A DNA stretch of 37,976 bases from a bacterium (GCA_902810715.1 CADDYS010000010.1:1-37976), one strand, 5' to 3'. Positions 6,558-16,243 are shown, counted from the stretch's first letter. Program-made: numbers and translations. Notes: a model not told the origin generated them from the sequence alone.

Positions 6558-7334
6558 CTACCTTTTCTTGCGTATTAACCCTTCCTCAAGAAGGGTTTTG
6601 CCGCTTATCAGACGCGAGGGGAATCCGGTTAGGATTCCTTGGTGTCCTGCAAACTTGGTATCAATCTTTATGCCTTTTCCTGTAATTTTATATTTTCTAA
6701 TATCTTTAGCATGCTTGCTGCCTCTGGCTTTAAGTATAGTAAGGGCGGTCTCAAGCTCGCTTTCAATCTCGACGTATTTTAGGAAGACAATGTTATCAAC
6801 GACAAAACCCAAGCTTGCCTCAATCGCTCCATCATTGCCAAAGAATAAGGGGATTTCGCTGGTTAGTATAGTGGTAAGCCCCAGTCTCTTAAGCCCGTTG
6901 ATGAGACTGTTAAACACCTGCCTTAGCTCCTGGTGATCGGTTGTTAGCTGCTCCATCAAAGTTACGGAGTCGATTACTATTCTTTTGGCATCGAATTCGG
7001 CGACCAGGCGATCAATAAAGCCGTTCTCTTTTTCAAGCTCGCTTTTAAGCACGGCCGGTGATGTAAAGATTACCTTGATCTTACCCTCAGCCTCGTACTT
7101 TTTAAGGTCCCAGCCGAAATTCATCGCATCCCTGTAGATGATTTCAGGGAACTCTTCAAAAGTAATAAAGATTCCCGGCTCGTTGTATACAGTGACCCCG
7201 TTATATATAAACTGCACGCCAAAGGTGGTTTTTCCGGTTCCCGGTGGACCGGAGATTACGGTTGAACTTCTCTCGTAGAGGCCTCCATCAAGTAGTTCAT
7301 CTAATCCGGGAATCCCGCTTAATATCTTTTTCAC
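6558..7334 (-). CDS. KaiC-like/RecA-superfamily signalling ATPase (single KaiC domain)
   Basis: About 258 residues. GIPGLDELLDGG is the family's N-terminal signature. Walker A is GPPGTGKTT, the tandem catalytic glutamates are in ITFEEFPE, and Walker B is RIVIDSVTLM. The C-terminal part has the KaiC pattern VDNIVFLKYVE. One KaiC domain rather than two separates it from the circadian KaiC; such proteins are common in archaea and in some bacteria as signal-responsive ATPases. The GTG at 7334 has GGAGG at 5 bp. The ATG at 7346 lacks a ribosome-binding site and would add four residues. It heads a tight minus-strand operon with two membrane proteins and a winged-helix protein. Confidence 0.85.
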   Translation of the reverse strand: MKKILSGIPGLDELLDGGLYERSSTVISGPPGTGKTTFGVQFIYNGVTVYNEPGIFITFEEFPEIIYRDAMNFGWDLKKYEAEGKIKVIFTSPAVLKSELEKENGFIDRLVAEFDAKRIVIDSVTLMEQLTTDHQELRQVFNSLINGLKRLGLTTILTSEIPLFFGNDGAIEASLGFVVDNIVFLKYVEIESELETALTILKARGSKHAKDIRKYKITGKGIKIDTKFAGHQGILTGFPSRLISGKTLLEEGLIRKKR

Positions 7335-7377
7335 AATAGCCTCCATAACATTACAATCTTATATACAATCCCTGTCG

Positions 7378-7397
7378 ATAACCAGTGCGTTGGTTAT
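7378..7397. promoter_or_regulatory. Palindrome upstream of the KaiC-like operon
   Basis: ATAACCA-GTGCGT-TGGTTAT has 7-bp perfect arms and lies 32 bp upstream of the ATPase gene. It could be an operator for the operon's winged-helix protein or a 3' hairpin of the ferredoxin transcript. No T-tract follows on either strand. Confidence 0.35.
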
Positions 7398-7506
7398 TGC
7401 GTAGGGACGATAGGCTTGTAAAGCACGTTTGCCTGCAGATAGGTCACTGGCCCGATATGTACCAGGATACCATTAAAATAGTTTCATCTCTAGTTTAATG
7501 CAAAAC

Positions 7507-7695
7507 TTAATCTTCTTCTATCTCCAGTATTGCCTCCATTGCACAGTCTTCCATGCAGGTTGCGCAGCCGTCGCAATCGTCCTCGTTGGCGACCTTGGCG
7601 ATATCGTCAATAAGCTCAAGTACGCCGTTTGGGCAGCTATCTATACATATTCCGCAACCTGTGCATTCATCCTCGTTGATTAGGGGTCTGGGCAT
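7507..7695 (-). CDS. 2[4Fe-4S] ferredoxin
   Basis: A 62-residue protein. Two cysteine sets are complete: C11-x2-C14-x2-C17-x3-C21-P and C41-x2-C44-x2-C47-x3-C51. This is the clostridial-type 8Fe-8S low-potential electron carrier. The acidic composition (many Asp and Glu) is usual for the class. AGGAGG lies seven bases before the ATG. It stands alone between the KaiC-like operon and the divergent dnaK operon. It could supply reduced ferredoxin to the Nfn-type complex and the CoA-dehydratase activase encoded further along. Confidence 0.95.
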   Translation of the reverse strand: MPRPLINEDECTGCGICIDSCPNGVLELIDDIAKVANEDDCDGCATCMEDCAMEAILEIEED

Positions 7696-7850
7696 AAAAA
7701 ATCCTCCTTATAGCCGATCTACAAGTTTTGCTATACCCACTTATACAAAACTACCCTCGGCTTGTAAAGAGTTTACAGGTAAAAAGCCCTTAAGATATAA
7801 ATAAAACGTGCCTAGCGCCGATAAATATAATAAGGACTCTATAATAAAAC

Positions 7851-7879
7851 TTGACAATATCAGGCTTAGATTTTATACT
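7851..7879 (+). promoter_or_regulatory. Sigma-A-type promoter of the dnaK operon
   Basis: TTGACA (7851-7856) and TATACT (7874-7879) are separated by exactly 17 bp. Transcription should start near 7886, about 27 bases before the dnaK ATG. I could find neither a CIRCE element nor a clear HspR box (CTTGAGT-N7-ACTCAAG) over it, although the operon encodes HspR. Confidence 0.75.
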
Positions 7880-7912
7880 GAGATTAAACTAAAGCGTAAG
7901 GAGTGTTGAATA

Positions 7913-9751
7913 ATGGCTAAAGCTCTAGGGGTTGACCTAGGAACAACCAACTCGTGCATGGCTATTCTTGAAGTTGGCGAACCAAAAGTCATCGCCAACG
8001 CCGAGGGCGGCAGGGTTACCCCATCGGTTGTGGCATTTTCTAAAACCGGTGAGGTGCTCGTCGGGGAGGTTGCAAAGCGCCAGGCGATCACCAACCCGGA
8101 CCGCACTATTAAGTCGGTAAAGCGTCATATGGGCAGCGACTGGAAGGTTGATATTGATAGCAAGAATTATACGCCGCAGCAGATCTCGGCCTTTATCCTG
8201 CAGAAGCTAAAAAGGGATGCCGAGGCCTATCTCGGTGAAAAAATCACCCAGGCGGTAATTACCGTTCCGGCGTATTTTGAGGACGCCCAGCGCCAGGCAA
8301 CAAAGGATGCGGGCACAATTGCAGGCCTTGAGGTTTTGCGAATCATCAACGAGCCGACCGCAGCCGCTTTGGCTTACGGCCTTGATAAAGAGCACGACCA
8401 GACGATTCTGGTCTTTGACTTAGGCGGCGGTACGTTTGATGTCTCCATCCTGGATATTGGAGACGGCGTTTTTGAGGTTCGCGCAACTGCGGGTGATAAC
8501 CACCTTGGCGGCGACGATTGGGATCAGAAGGTAATCGACTGGATGGCCGATGACTTCAAGGCCAAAAACGGGATTGATCTCAGGGCGGATAAAATGGCGA
8601 TGCAGCGGCTAAAAGAGGCGGCTGAGAAGGCAAAGATGGAGCTCTCAACGACGCTTACAACCAATATCAACCTGCCGTTTATCACGGCGGACGCCGAAGG
8701 CCCGAAGCATCTGGATATGACGCTTTCTCGTTCAGAGTTTGAGAGGATGACAGCAAATCTACTAGAGAGATGCACGAGGCCAGTTGAGCAGACGATGAAA
8801 GACGCAGGTGTCTCATCATCTGATATCGATCACGTCATCTTAGTCGGTGGCTCGACCAGGATGCCTGCGGTACAAGAGATGGTCAAAAAGATTACCGGCA
8901 AAGAGCCACACAAGGGTGTCAACCCAGATGAGGTAGTCGCCGTTGGTGCTGCGATTCAAGCTGGTGTCTTGAAGGGAGAGGTAAAAGACATCCTGCTTCT
9001 CGATGTTACTCCGCTCTCGCTTGGTATCGAGACCCTGGGCGGAGTTTTTACCAAGATGATCGAGAGAAACACCACCATCCCGACGAAGAAGAGCGAGCTA
9101 TTTACCACGGCGGCCGATGGGCAGACATCTGTTGAAATACACGTGCTGCAAGGCGAGCGCGAGATGGCGGCTTACAATAAAACTCTGGGTCGCTTCCATT
9201 TGGTAGATATTCCGCCGGCCCCACGAGGTATACCACAGATCGAGGTAACCTTTGATATTGATGCCAACGGCATCGTAAATGTATCCGCTAAGGATACGGG
9301 TACCGGAAAAGAGCAGAGGATAACTGTTACCGGTGCGACCGCGCTTGGCAAAGACGAGATCGACCGGATGGTAAAAGAATCCGAGTCTCACGCGGAAGAA
9401 GACCGCAAAAGACGCGAGGAGGTCGAGGTTAGAAACAACGCCGATAACCTCGCATACACGACCGAGCGCACACTAAAGGATGTTGGGGACAAACTTACCC
9501 CGACCGACAAAGAGGCGATTGAAAAAGCTATCGCCGAGGTCAAAGACGCGCTTAAAGGATCTGATATCGAGAGGATTAAGAGAGCTCATGAGGAGCTTCT
9601 CCAGCAGTCGTATAAGATCGGCCAGGCGGTTTACTCGCAGCAGGCATCAAGCGCATCAGCGGACGGTGATGCGACCTCTGCTAACGGACAGGGCGGCGAC
9701 GTTGTCGATGCCGACTACGAAGTGGTAAACGAAGAGGGCGAGAATAAATAG
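7913..9751 (+). CDS. dnaK: Chaperone protein DnaK (Hsp70)
   Basis: A 612-residue protein, full length for actinobacterial DnaK. The ATPase domain shows [13 protein letters not shown] (phosphate 1), [12 protein letters not shown] (connect 1) and [10 protein letters not shown] (phosphate 2). The substrate-binding domain begins near [11 protein letters not shown] (about 363) and a helical lid follows. The C-terminal tail ends [14 protein letters not shown] in place of the classical EEVKD. It binds exposed hydrophobic peptides in an ATP cycle driven by DnaJ and GrpE, both encoded next. AAGGAG lies before the ATG. It is first in dnaK-grpE-dnaJ-hspR-clpB, the actinobacterial order. Confidence 0.98.
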   Translation: MAKALGVDLGTTNSCMAILEVGEPKVIANAEGGRVTPSVVAFSKTGEVLVGEVAKRQAITNPDRTIKSVKRHMGSDWKVDIDSKNYTPQQISAFILQKLKRDAEAYLGEKITQAVITVPAYFEDAQRQATKDAGTIAGLEVLRIINEPTAAALAYGLDKEHDQTILVFDLGGGTFDVSILDIGDGVFEVRATAGDNHLGGDDWDQKVIDWMADDFKAKNGIDLRADKMAMQRLKEAAEKAKMELSTTLTTNINLPFITADAEGPKHLDMTLSRSEFERMTANLLERCTRPVEQTMKDAGVSSSDIDHVILVGGSTRMPAVQEMVKKITGKEPHKGVNPDEVVAVGAAIQAGVLKGEVKDILLLDVTPLSLGIETLGGVFTKMIERNTTIPTKKSELFTTAADGQTSVEIHVLQGEREMAAYNKTLGRFHLVDIPPAPRGIPQIEVTFDIDANGIVNVSAKDTGTGKEQRITVTGATALGKDEIDRMVKESESHAEEDRKRREEVEVRNNADNLAYTTERTLKDVGDKLTPTDKEAIEKAIAEVKDALKGSDIERIKRAHEELLQQSYKIGQAVYSQQASSASADGDATSANGQGGDVVDADYEVVNEEGENK

Positions 9752-9794
9752 GAAGAATACGTCACTTCTTTCCGGAGACTTTGAGGTGATCTCG

Positions 9795-10301
9795 TTGGCA
9801 AAAGATAAAATTACAGAGCAAGAGGATTACAAGAGGCTTCATGACGAGCTTAAAGATAGGCTTGATAAAAAAGAGACCGAGGCGGCGGAGTACCTGGATA
9901 CCTTGAAAAGGGTTCAGGCGGAGATGGAAAATTTCCGCAAGCGAATGATGAAAGAGCAGGAGCAAATAATCCAGTACGCCGCCCAGACGGTTATCCTTGA
10001 GCTTCTGCCGGTAATCGATAACCTGGAGCGGGCGCTTGATACGGCCAAAGCCGAGAGCGAAGGGACAAAACTCCTCGAGGGGGTTGAGCTAATCTACTCG
10101 CAACTTAAAGGTATTCTTGAGAGGGAGTGCGTCGAGGTGGTCGATCCAGTAGGTGAGCCGTTTGATCCCCAGCATCATGAGGCCGTTATGCAGATCGAAA
10201 GCGACGGACATGAGGAGAACACTGTGGTGGAGGTAATGCAAAAGGGATATATCCTAAAGGGCAGGCTCCTCCGCCCGGCGACGGTGATTGTTGCGAAGTA
10301 A
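9795..10301 (+). CDS. grpE: Nucleotide exchange factor GrpE
   Basis: About 168 residues. A long N-terminal coiled coil (about residues 5-60, with RVQAEMENFRKRM) is followed by the four-helix segment LELLPVIDNLERAL and a C-terminal beta domain with VDPVGEPFDPQHHEAV and KGYILKGRLLRPATVIVAK, all diagnostic. It releases ADP from DnaK. I chose the TTG at 9795 because GAGGTGAT, an eight-base match to the anti-Shine-Dalgarno, lies four bases before it. The GTG at 9786 is a possible alternative and lies within that ribosome-binding site. The gene is separated from dnaJ by a 140-bp gap filled by a dispersed repeat. Confidence 0.95.
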   Translation: MAKDKITEQEDYKRLHDELKDRLDKKETEAAEYLDTLKRVQAEMENFRKRMMKEQEQIIQYAAQTVILELLPVIDNLERALDTAKAESEGTKLLEGVELIYSQLKGILERECVEVVDPVGEPFDPQHHEAVMQIESDGHEENTVVEVMQKGYILKGRLLRPATVIVAK

Positions 10302-10315
10302 AGGGTCGAGAATGA

Positions 10316-10425
10316 GGGAAGGCGAAAAGGCCACAAAGCGAAAAGGTGAAAGACAATAATAAAATCCCCTCTTCGCCTTTTGGCGGACCCACAATCTAGA
10401 CCCAAGTATCAGTGGCCTTTTGGCC
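10316..10425. repeat. TCTAGACCCA repeat, copy 1 (inside the heat-shock operon)
   Basis: The left arm has units of the type GCGAAAAGG. After a short AT-rich spacer comes the right arm TTCGCCTTTTGGC, then GGACCCACAATCTAGACCCA (core 10395-10404), then a second right arm TGGCCTTTTGGCC. It lies between the co-directional genes grpE and dnaJ, so it is transcribed and should fold. Other copies are at 17344, 22155, 24180 and 26793. Confidence 0.85.
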
Positions 10426-10441
10426 GAACCAAGTGGTGATA

Positions 10442-11365
10442 ATGATGAATGCAAGCAGAACATATAAGGACTACTATGCGGCTCTTGGGGTTGGAAGAAA
10501 CGCGACCCAAAAAGAGATAAAGGATGCTTACCGGAAGCTTGCGCGTAAATATCATCCAGATGCGAACAAGGGCGGCAAAGAGACAGGGGATAAATTCAAG
10601 GAAATTAGCGAGGCCTATGAGGTTTTAAAAGACCCGAAGAAGCGTAAAGAGTACGACGAGATGGGTCGCTTCTTTAGCGGGCAAGGCGCAGGAGGTTTCG
10701 GCGGCCGGGGACCCTCGGGATACGGAGGAGATTTTTCCGGCTTTACCGGCAACTTTTCCTTTGGGGGTATCGGGGATCTCTTTGATCTACTCGGCTCCGA
10801 TATGGGAAGAAGGGCGGGTGCGCGAGTAGCAAAGGGAGAGGATATTGTCTACAATGTGCACCTGACCTTTGACGAGGCCCTTAAAGGGAAAACCGTACAG
10901 TTTTTACTCAACAAAAAGACCGAGACGGTAAAGATACCGCCGGGAGTCGCCGATGGTAGCAAGCTTAAATTTAAGGGAAGGGGCAGCCCCGGCCAAAATG
11001 GCGGGCCTGCGGGGGACCTTTATGTGGTGACGAGACTGGCCCCCCACCCGTTTTTCAAGCGCAGAGGAAGCGACATTTTGCTAAACGTTCCGGTAACATT
11101 TACCGAAGCGGCGCTCGGTACAAGCATAGAGATTCCCACAATCAATGGGAGCGTTTCTTTAAAAATTCCGGCCGGGACGCAGGACGGCCAGACTTTTAGA
11201 CTACGAGGCAAAGGCGTCCCGAAATTAAAAGGTACGGGGCAAGGCGATATGCTTGCCACCGTTTACATCGAGGTTCCGAAAAACCTTTCTCCCGACGAAA
11301 AAGAGCTTTTAATAAAGTTTGCCGATAGCCGAAACGACAACCCGAGGCGTATTTTTAAGAAGTAG
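10442..11365 (+). CDS. dnaJ: DnaJ-type co-chaperone lacking the zinc finger (CbpA-like)
   Basis: 308 residues from the ATG at 10442, or 307 from the adjacent ATG. The J domain occupies residues 8-70 with HPD at 38-40. A Gly/Phe-rich segment (about 78-115) follows, then the two C-terminal substrate-binding domains ([18 protein letters not shown], then [11 protein letters not shown]). No CxxCxGxG zinc repeats are present, so this is a type II J protein although it sits in the dnaK operon. It stimulates DnaK's ATPase and delivers substrates. An upstream in-frame GTG (10412) lies inside the dispersed repeat and is not a credible start; GGTGAT precedes the chosen ATG pair. Confidence 0.93.
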   Translation: MMNASRTYKDYYAALGVGRNATQKEIKDAYRKLARKYHPDANKGGKETGDKFKEISEAYEVLKDPKKRKEYDEMGRFFSGQGAGGFGGRGPSGYGGDFSGFTGNFSFGGIGDLFDLLGSDMGRRAGARVAKGEDIVYNVHLTFDEALKGKTVQFLLNKKTETVKIPPGVADGSKLKFKGRGSPGQNGGPAGDLYVVTRLAPHPFFKRRGSDILLNVPVTFTEAALGTSIEIPTINGSVSLKIPAGTQDGQTFRLRGKGVPKLKGTGQGDMLATVYIEVPKNLSPDEKELLIKFADSRNDNPRRIFKK

Positions 11366-11382
11366 ATTTGGAGTGAACATAA

Positions 11383-11769
11383 GTGTACGACGAGCCGGTC
11401 TATATGATAAGCATCGCAGCAAAACTCGCAGGGATGCATCCTCAGACGCTTAGGATCTATGAGCGCAAGAAGCTCATCACGCCAAGGCGCACCCGGGGGT
11501 GCACGCGTCTTTACTCCCAGCGCGATGTCGACCGCTTGAAGTTAATACAGATGCTCACACAGGAATTGGGAGTAAATCTTGCCGGGGTTTGCAAGATATT
11601 TGAACTACAGGACGAAATTGAGCAGTTGCAATCCATTATGGGAGAGCTTGAGGAGCGGGTCATGAGCCTGCAGGAGAATTTAGATGAGGAGTTGGAGAAG
11701 GTTCAGAGAAACGCTCTCGTGCCGATGTCTCGCGGCCGCATAGTCTTACGTAAACCCAAAAAATCCTAG
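11383..11769 (+). CDS. hspR: Heat-shock repressor HspR (MerR family)
   Basis: A 128-residue protein. The MerR helix-turn-helix begins ISIAAKLAGMHPQTLRIYERK (about residues 9-29), followed by the wing RRTRGCTRLYSQRDV. A coiled-coil dimerisation helix with EIEQLQSIMGELEERV follows, and a basic tail ends it. HspR represses the dnaK operon and clpB through HAIR inverted repeats, with DnaK as co-repressor. The GTG start has GGAGTG eight bases upstream. The gene lies 17 bp after dnaJ and 13 bp before clpB, so it autoregulates its own operon. No convincing HAIR site is visible at the dnaK promoter. Confidence 0.93.
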   Translation: MYDEPVYMISIAAKLAGMHPQTLRIYERKKLITPRRTRGCTRLYSQRDVDRLKLIQMLTQELGVNLAGVCKIFELQDEIEQLQSIMGELEERVMSLQENLDEELEKVQRNALVPMSRGRIVLRKPKKS

Positions 11770-11782
11770 GGGTTGACATTAG

Positions 11783-14359
11783 ATGAGGTTAGATAAATTC
11801 ACGATAAAATCGCAAGAGGCTTTGGGCGAGGCCCAGAGGCTGGCTGAGTCCCAAGGCCACCAACAGGTTGAGTCGGAGCACCTGGTCTTGGCTTTGCTTG
11901 AGCAAAAGGACGGGGTTGTAATTCCGATACTGCAAAAGTTGGGTATTGACCCGGATACGGTCAAAAAACAGCTTAATGCGGAGCTTGCCAAAAGCCCGAA
12001 GGTCTCGGGGGCCACCGTGGCTTCATATATCGCCCCTGAGCTGAAAAAGGTTTTAGACAATGCGTTTGTTGAAGCCGAGAAACTAAAAGATGAATATGTA
12101 AGCACAGAGCATCTTTTAATCGCGATGCTGGCCAGTGAGTGCTCTGCCGCTAAAATAATGCGGTCTTTAGGCATAACCAAAGACGCGGTACTAAAAATGC
12201 TGGTTGATGTGCGGGGAAGCCAAAGGGTGACCGATCAGAACCCGGAGGAGAAATACCAGGCGATTGAGAAATACAGCCGGGACCTCACGCGCTTAGCACG
12301 CATCGGAAAGCTTGATCCGGTGATCGGGCGAGACGACGAGATTCGACGGGTCATCCAGGTGCTCTCACGCCGTACCAAAAACAACCCGGTTCTAATCGGC
12401 GATCCCGGCGTTGGCAAAACCGCAATTGCGGAGGGGTTAGCGCAAAGGATTATAAGCGGCGATGTTCCGGAGGGGCTAAAAGATAAGCGGGTAGTCGCGC
12501 TTGATTTGGGAGCGTTAATTGCCGGTGCAAAATACCGCGGCGAGTTTGAGGATCGCCTGAAGGCAGTCCTAAAAGAAGTGACATCGGCCGAGGGCGAGAT
12601 AATCCTTTTTATCGATGAGCTTCACACGTTGGTTGGTGCGGGTGCGGCCGAGGGTGCAGTAGATGCCGCAAACTTGCTTAAGCCGGCTTTGGCTAGAGGC
12701 GAGCTTCGCGCAATTGGCGCAACCACGCTCGATGAGTATCGCAAATATATCGAAAAAGACGCGGCCCTTGAGAGACGGTTTCAGCCAATACTTGTCGGCG
12801 AGCCTTCTGTTGAAGATACGATAGCGATCCTTCGCGGTCTTAAAGAGCGCTATGAAATACACCATGGCGTTCGCATGACCGACTCGGCACTTGTGGCGGC
12901 GGCGGTTCTATCCAACCGCTATATCGTGGATAGGTTCCTGCCGGACAAAGCCATCGACCTTGTTGATGAGGCGGCCTCGCACCTGCGCATAGAGATAGAC
13001 TCCGTGCCGACCGAGATAGACGAAGTTGAGCGAAGGATCAAGCAGCTTGAGATAGAGCGGCAGGCCTTTAAAAACGACAAAAGCAAGGCGGCTCTGGAGC
13101 GCCTTGCCAATATTGAAAAAGAGCTCGCCGATCTTAAAGAGAAGGTCTTTAATATGCGGGCCCACTGGGAAAACGAGAAAAGTGTAATTCAGGAGATTAG
13201 GGCCTTAAAAGAGAAGATCGAGCAGGCTAAGAACGACGCGACCAATGCGGAGAGATCGGGTGACTTGGCGCTTGCAGCAAAGCTTCGCTACGGCGATATC
13301 CTGGCCTTTGAGAAGGAGCTTGACGACAAAAACCAGCAGCTTCTTGAGCTACAAAAAGACACGAAGATGCTTAAAGAAGAGGTAGATGAGGAGGATATTG
13401 CTGAGGTTGTCTCCAAGTGGACGGGCGTTCCCGTATCAAATCTCATGGAGGGCGAGATTGAAAAACTTATCAGCATGGAAAATCGCCTGCATATGAGGGT
13501 TATCGGCCAGGATGAGGCGGTCTCGGCGGTCTCCAACGCGATACGCCGGGCGCGCGCCGGCCTGCAGGACCCAAACCGCCCCTTGGGCTCGTTTATCTTC
13601 CTGGGGCCAACCGGCGTTGGAAAAACCGAGCTGGCCAGGGCCTTAGCCGAGTTTCTCTTCGATGATGAACGGGCTATGATCCGAATAGATATGTCCGAAT
13701 ACATGGAGAAACACACAGTATCGAGACTAATCGGCGCTCCCCCGGGATACGTCGGCTATGATGAGGGCGGCCAGCTTACCGAAGCTGTACGAAGAAGGCC
13801 GTATTCGGTCATCCTTCTCGATGAGATAGAGAAGGCGCATACGGATGTCTTTAACGTGCTTTTGCAGATTCTAGATGACGGTCGGTTAACCGACGGCAAA
13901 GGACGCACGGTTGATTTTAAAAACACAATTATCATCATGACGTCTAACTTGGGGTCGCAATATATTCAGGAAGTGGTCGACCCGGATGAACTTAAACGGA
14001 AGATTGATGAAGTCACGAAGTTACACTTTAGACCCGAGTTTTTAAACCGGGTCGACGAGATAGTAATCTTTAATCGACTCAGCATGGAAGACATCGAGAA
14101 GATAGTCGATATCCAGGTCGCTCACTTGCAGAGGCGGGTTGCCGAACACGGCATAACTCTTGAGTTAACCGATGCCGCCAAAGAGCTTATCGCACTCGAA
14201 GGGTATGACCCGGTCTTCGGTGCACGTCCTTTGAAGCGAGTCATACAGAAGAAGTTGCAAGACGGCCTGGCGCTAAAAATACTTCAGGGTGAGATAAAAG
14301 ACGGCGATGGTGTAGTTGTCGATGCAAAAGACGGCAACATAACCTTTGGCACAAATTAA
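11783..14359 (+). CDS. clpB: ATP-dependent protein disaggregase ClpB
   Basis: An 858-residue protein, full length. Clp N-domain repeats span about 1-145. AAA-1 has Walker A GDPGVGKT (206-213) and Walker [13 protein letters not shown]. The long coiled-coil M domain spans about 400-520. AAA-2 has Walker A GPTGVGKT (608-615) and Walker [12 protein letters not shown]. The M domain and the absence of an IGF loop mark it as ClpB, not ClpA or ClpC. With DnaK-DnaJ-GrpE it dissolves aggregates. It follows hspR by 13 bp and ends the heat-shock operon; a hairpin (14361-14392) lies just after the stop. Confidence 0.98.
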   Translation: MRLDKFTIKSQEALGEAQRLAESQGHQQVESEHLVLALLEQKDGVVIPILQKLGIDPDTVKKQLNAELAKSPKVSGATVASYIAPELKKVLDNAFVEAEKLKDEYVSTEHLLIAMLASECSAAKIMRSLGITKDAVLKMLVDVRGSQRVTDQNPEEKYQAIEKYSRDLTRLARIGKLDPVIGRDDEIRRVIQVLSRRTKNNPVLIGDPGVGKTAIAEGLAQRIISGDVPEGLKDKRVVALDLGALIAGAKYRGEFEDRLKAVLKEVTSAEGEIILFIDELHTLVGAGAAEGAVDAANLLKPALARGELRAIGATTLDEYRKYIEKDAALERRFQPILVGEPSVEDTIAILRGLKERYEIHHGVRMTDSALVAAAVLSNRYIVDRFLPDKAIDLVDEAASHLRIEIDSVPTEIDEVERRIKQLEIERQAFKNDKSKAALERLANIEKELADLKEKVFNMRAHWENEKSVIQEIRALKEKIEQAKNDATNAERSGDLALAAKLRYGDILAFEKELDDKNQQLLELQKDTKMLKEEVDEEDIAEVVSKWTGVPVSNLMEGEIEKLISMENRLHMRVIGQDEAVSAVSNAIRRARAGLQDPNRPLGSFIFLGPTGVGKTELARALAEFLFDDERAMIRIDMSEYMEKHTVSRLIGAPPGYVGYDEGGQLTEAVRRRPYSVILLDEIEKAHTDVFNVLLQILDDGRLTDGKGRTVDFKNTIIIMTSNLGSQYIQEVVDPDELKRKIDEVTKLHFRPEFLNRVDEIVIFNRLSMEDIEKIVDIQVAHLQRRVAEHGITLELTDAAKELIALEGYDPVFGARPLKRVIQKKLQDGLALKILQGEIKDGDGVVVDAKDGNITFGTN

Positions 14360-14360
14360 C

Positions 14361-14392
14361 ATTATTCTCCAGGCACAAATTGGCAGAATAAT
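14361..14392 (+). terminator. Hairpin after clpB
   Basis: ATTATTCT (14361-14368) pairs with AGAATAAT (14385-14392), and an inner CCA/TGG may extend the stem. It begins one base after the clpB stop codon. The stem is AT-rich and no T-tract follows, so its efficiency as a terminator is doubtful. Confidence 0.4.
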
Positions 14393-15217
14393 GCCATGTA
14401 TTACCAGCATTTTAGATAGCTAACAAAACTACTAACTATGGCTAGCAAAGTTAGTCTGATTTGCGTGTGGCAGCGCTTTACAGCAGAAGCTAAATCCCTA
14501 TTGATCACAGGTATTAAACTATAATACCATTTCAGCAAGTTAGTGCAAACAATGATATTTAAACAATATTTACCATTTTGCGGCTCAAGTGATATTTAAC
14601 ACAATATGGAATATGTAAAATATTCCCTGGCAAAACAGCAAAACTACAAACTCTGGTTAGCGCGTGCGCCATATTTTAACAGCAGGCCTTGCTATGATAG
14701 TAATAGGTGTTACTATATAACAACCGTACCTTGATACTAGTACAATTACAATTACAATAATTAAGGTATTTCAGTACCAGCATTATAATAAGCACATTGG
14801 ATTTGAAGCGCAATTGGATTTGCTTCATGCGGGGCTGCTCCAACGAACCCTTTACTTTTTTGGCGATGTTTAATTTTTCCTGGTTATGGCAATATTTCCC
14901 AGGTAAATCCTATTACTACGATATATTGTCTAAATTTGACGAATAGTTTGTAGCATGGTATCCTTTTATTAGGTATTTACTGCTAGAATAGGGTAGTTCT
15001 CAGCCCTCACTGTGGATTAAAAACAATCTAAAGGATTGTTGGTCATGGCAAACATAGTGGGGGCTGCTACATTTAAATTTTTATTTCGGTTACGGCCGCT
15101 CCAATCTCTTTGTGTTTTCGCTGTTGGCCTCATACATCATGTTTAAAATTCCTTCGTGCGGGTATGTTAACAAAAATTACCCTATAGGCGATTGCTTAAA
15201 CTAATGTTATTCTAGCT
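14393..15217. other. Gene-free AT-rich spacer with several hairpins
   Basis: No credible coding frame occurs here on either strand. The sequence is clearly richer in A+T than its neighbours. It holds ATAGTAA-TAGGTG-TTACTAT (14697-14716), a palindrome-like GGAATAT/ATATTCC pair near 14610-14630, and a stronger two-stem structure at 15001-15066 (listed separately). It may contain the promoter and leader of the CoA-activase genes or an unrecognised small RNA. I could not match any RNA family (6S, tmRNA, RNase P and SRP were considered). Confidence 0.6.
15001..15066. ncRNA. Candidate structured RNA element (14-bp closing stem, inner hairpin)
   Basis: Positions 15001-15014 can pair with 15053-15066 over 14 base pairs, two of them G-U if read on the plus strand. 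Inside lies the hairpin AACAATC (15022-15028) / GATTGTT (15034-15040) with a five-base loop, followed by an unpaired GGTCATGGCAAAC. It is about 150 bp before the CoA-activase-type gene. The structure is better than expected by chance in such AT-rich DNA, but strand, boundaries and function are unknown. Confidence 0.35.
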
Positions 15218-16243
15218 ATGTACTTTCAATTTTCTGCTCCGAAAATGTATTTTCGGGGCACCTGGGGGTGCAATCTTGCATTGAGTGCAACTATTGGTAT
15301 TCCTCAAGCGTTGCTTTATTACAAATATTATCCTTTATGGGAAGGATTTCTTAAGGGGCTGGGAGCAGAAGTAGTATCCTCAAATGTCACTACTAAAAGG
15401 ATTGTAAATGCGGGTACTTCGGTTGCAGAAAATGAGCTTTGCCTGCCCGTAAAGATATTTTTTGGCCACCTAATAGAGCTTAAGGACAAAGTGGATGCGC
15501 TGTTCGTGCCAAGAGTTATAAGCGTCGAGCAGGGTACGTACACGTGTCCCAAATTTTTAGGCCTTCCCGATCTTGCCAGGGCGGTCGATGCCAAACTGCC
15601 CAAGATACTCGACCCCACATTTAACACGAGACTCGGGCGAAGACATTTTTATGAAGCCCTGTTTGATTTTGGAAAGACTTTTACTAACAGCAAGTACAAG
15701 ATCTGGCGGGCATGGATGACCGGTGTGGCCGCCCAGAAGGCATACCAAAAGAAACTCTTGGCAGGCGTTTCCCCGCTTGAGGCTCTTGGCGGCGACGCCG
15801 GGGCAATCCTATCAACCGGGGATCTAAAAATCGGCATTGCAGGGCATCCATATAATGTCCACGACCCCTATATCAACTTAAACTTAATCAAGAAGCTTAA
15901 GAAGTGGGGCGCCCAGGTTGTAACCGAGGAGATGATCCTACCAAGGGTTCTTGAGCACGAGGCGAACAAGCTACCCAAAAGACTCTTCTGGTCTTACGAG
16001 AGAGAAGTCGTGGGCGCCGCGTTTCACTGGCTGCAGACAAGAACGGTTGACGGCATAATATACATCCTCTCGTTCGCCTGCGGTCAGGACTCGCTGATCC
16101 AGGTTCTTCTTGAAACCGAAGCCAAAAAACACGAAGGCATCCCGTTTATGTCGCTTGTCATCGATGAGCACAGCGGAGAGGCGGGGCTTATCACCCGCGT
16201 CGAGGCCTTTATCGATATGCTTAGATGGAGGTCGCTCTCATGA
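15218..16243 (+). CDS. CoA-dehydratase-activase-associated protein (DUF2229 type), first part
   Basis: A 341-residue protein. IGIPQALLYYKYYPLWEGFLKGLG (from about residue 27), followed by NELCLPVKIFFGH and RVISVEQGTYTCPKFLGLPD, is the DUF2229 pattern found in proteins related to 2-hydroxyacyl-CoA dehydratase and its activator. Later SFACGQDSLIQ and FMSLVIDEHSGEAGLITRVEAFID match the HgdB/BcrC-like half. Homology begins near residue 25. The TTG at 15281 with GGGGGTG upstream may be the true start; the ATG given is the longest option and has no ribosome-binding site. It overlaps the next gene by 4 bp (ATGA). The substrate is unknown. Confidence 0.82.
   Translation: MYFQFSAPKMYFRGTWGCNLALSATIGIPQALLYYKYYPLWEGFLKGLGAEVVSSNVTTKRIVNAGTSVAENELCLPVKIFFGHLIELKDKVDALFVPRVISVEQGTYTCPKFLGLPDLARAVDAKLPKILDPTFNTRLGRRHFYEALFDFGKTFTNSKYKIWRAWMTGVAAQKAYQKKLLAGVSPLEALGGDAGAILSTGDLKIGIAGHPYNVHDPYINLNLIKKLKKWGAQVVTEEMILPRVLEHEANKLPKRLFWSYEREVVGAAFHWLQTRTVDGIIYILSFACGQDSLIQVLLETEAKKHEGIPFMSLVIDEHSGEAGLITRVEAFIDMLRWRSLS

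Noticed and set aside
10412-10441. GTG start extending dnaJ upstream by ten codons
   Set aside because: The extension is encoded by the dispersed repeat and lacks a ribosome-binding site; family homology begins after the ATG pair at 10442.
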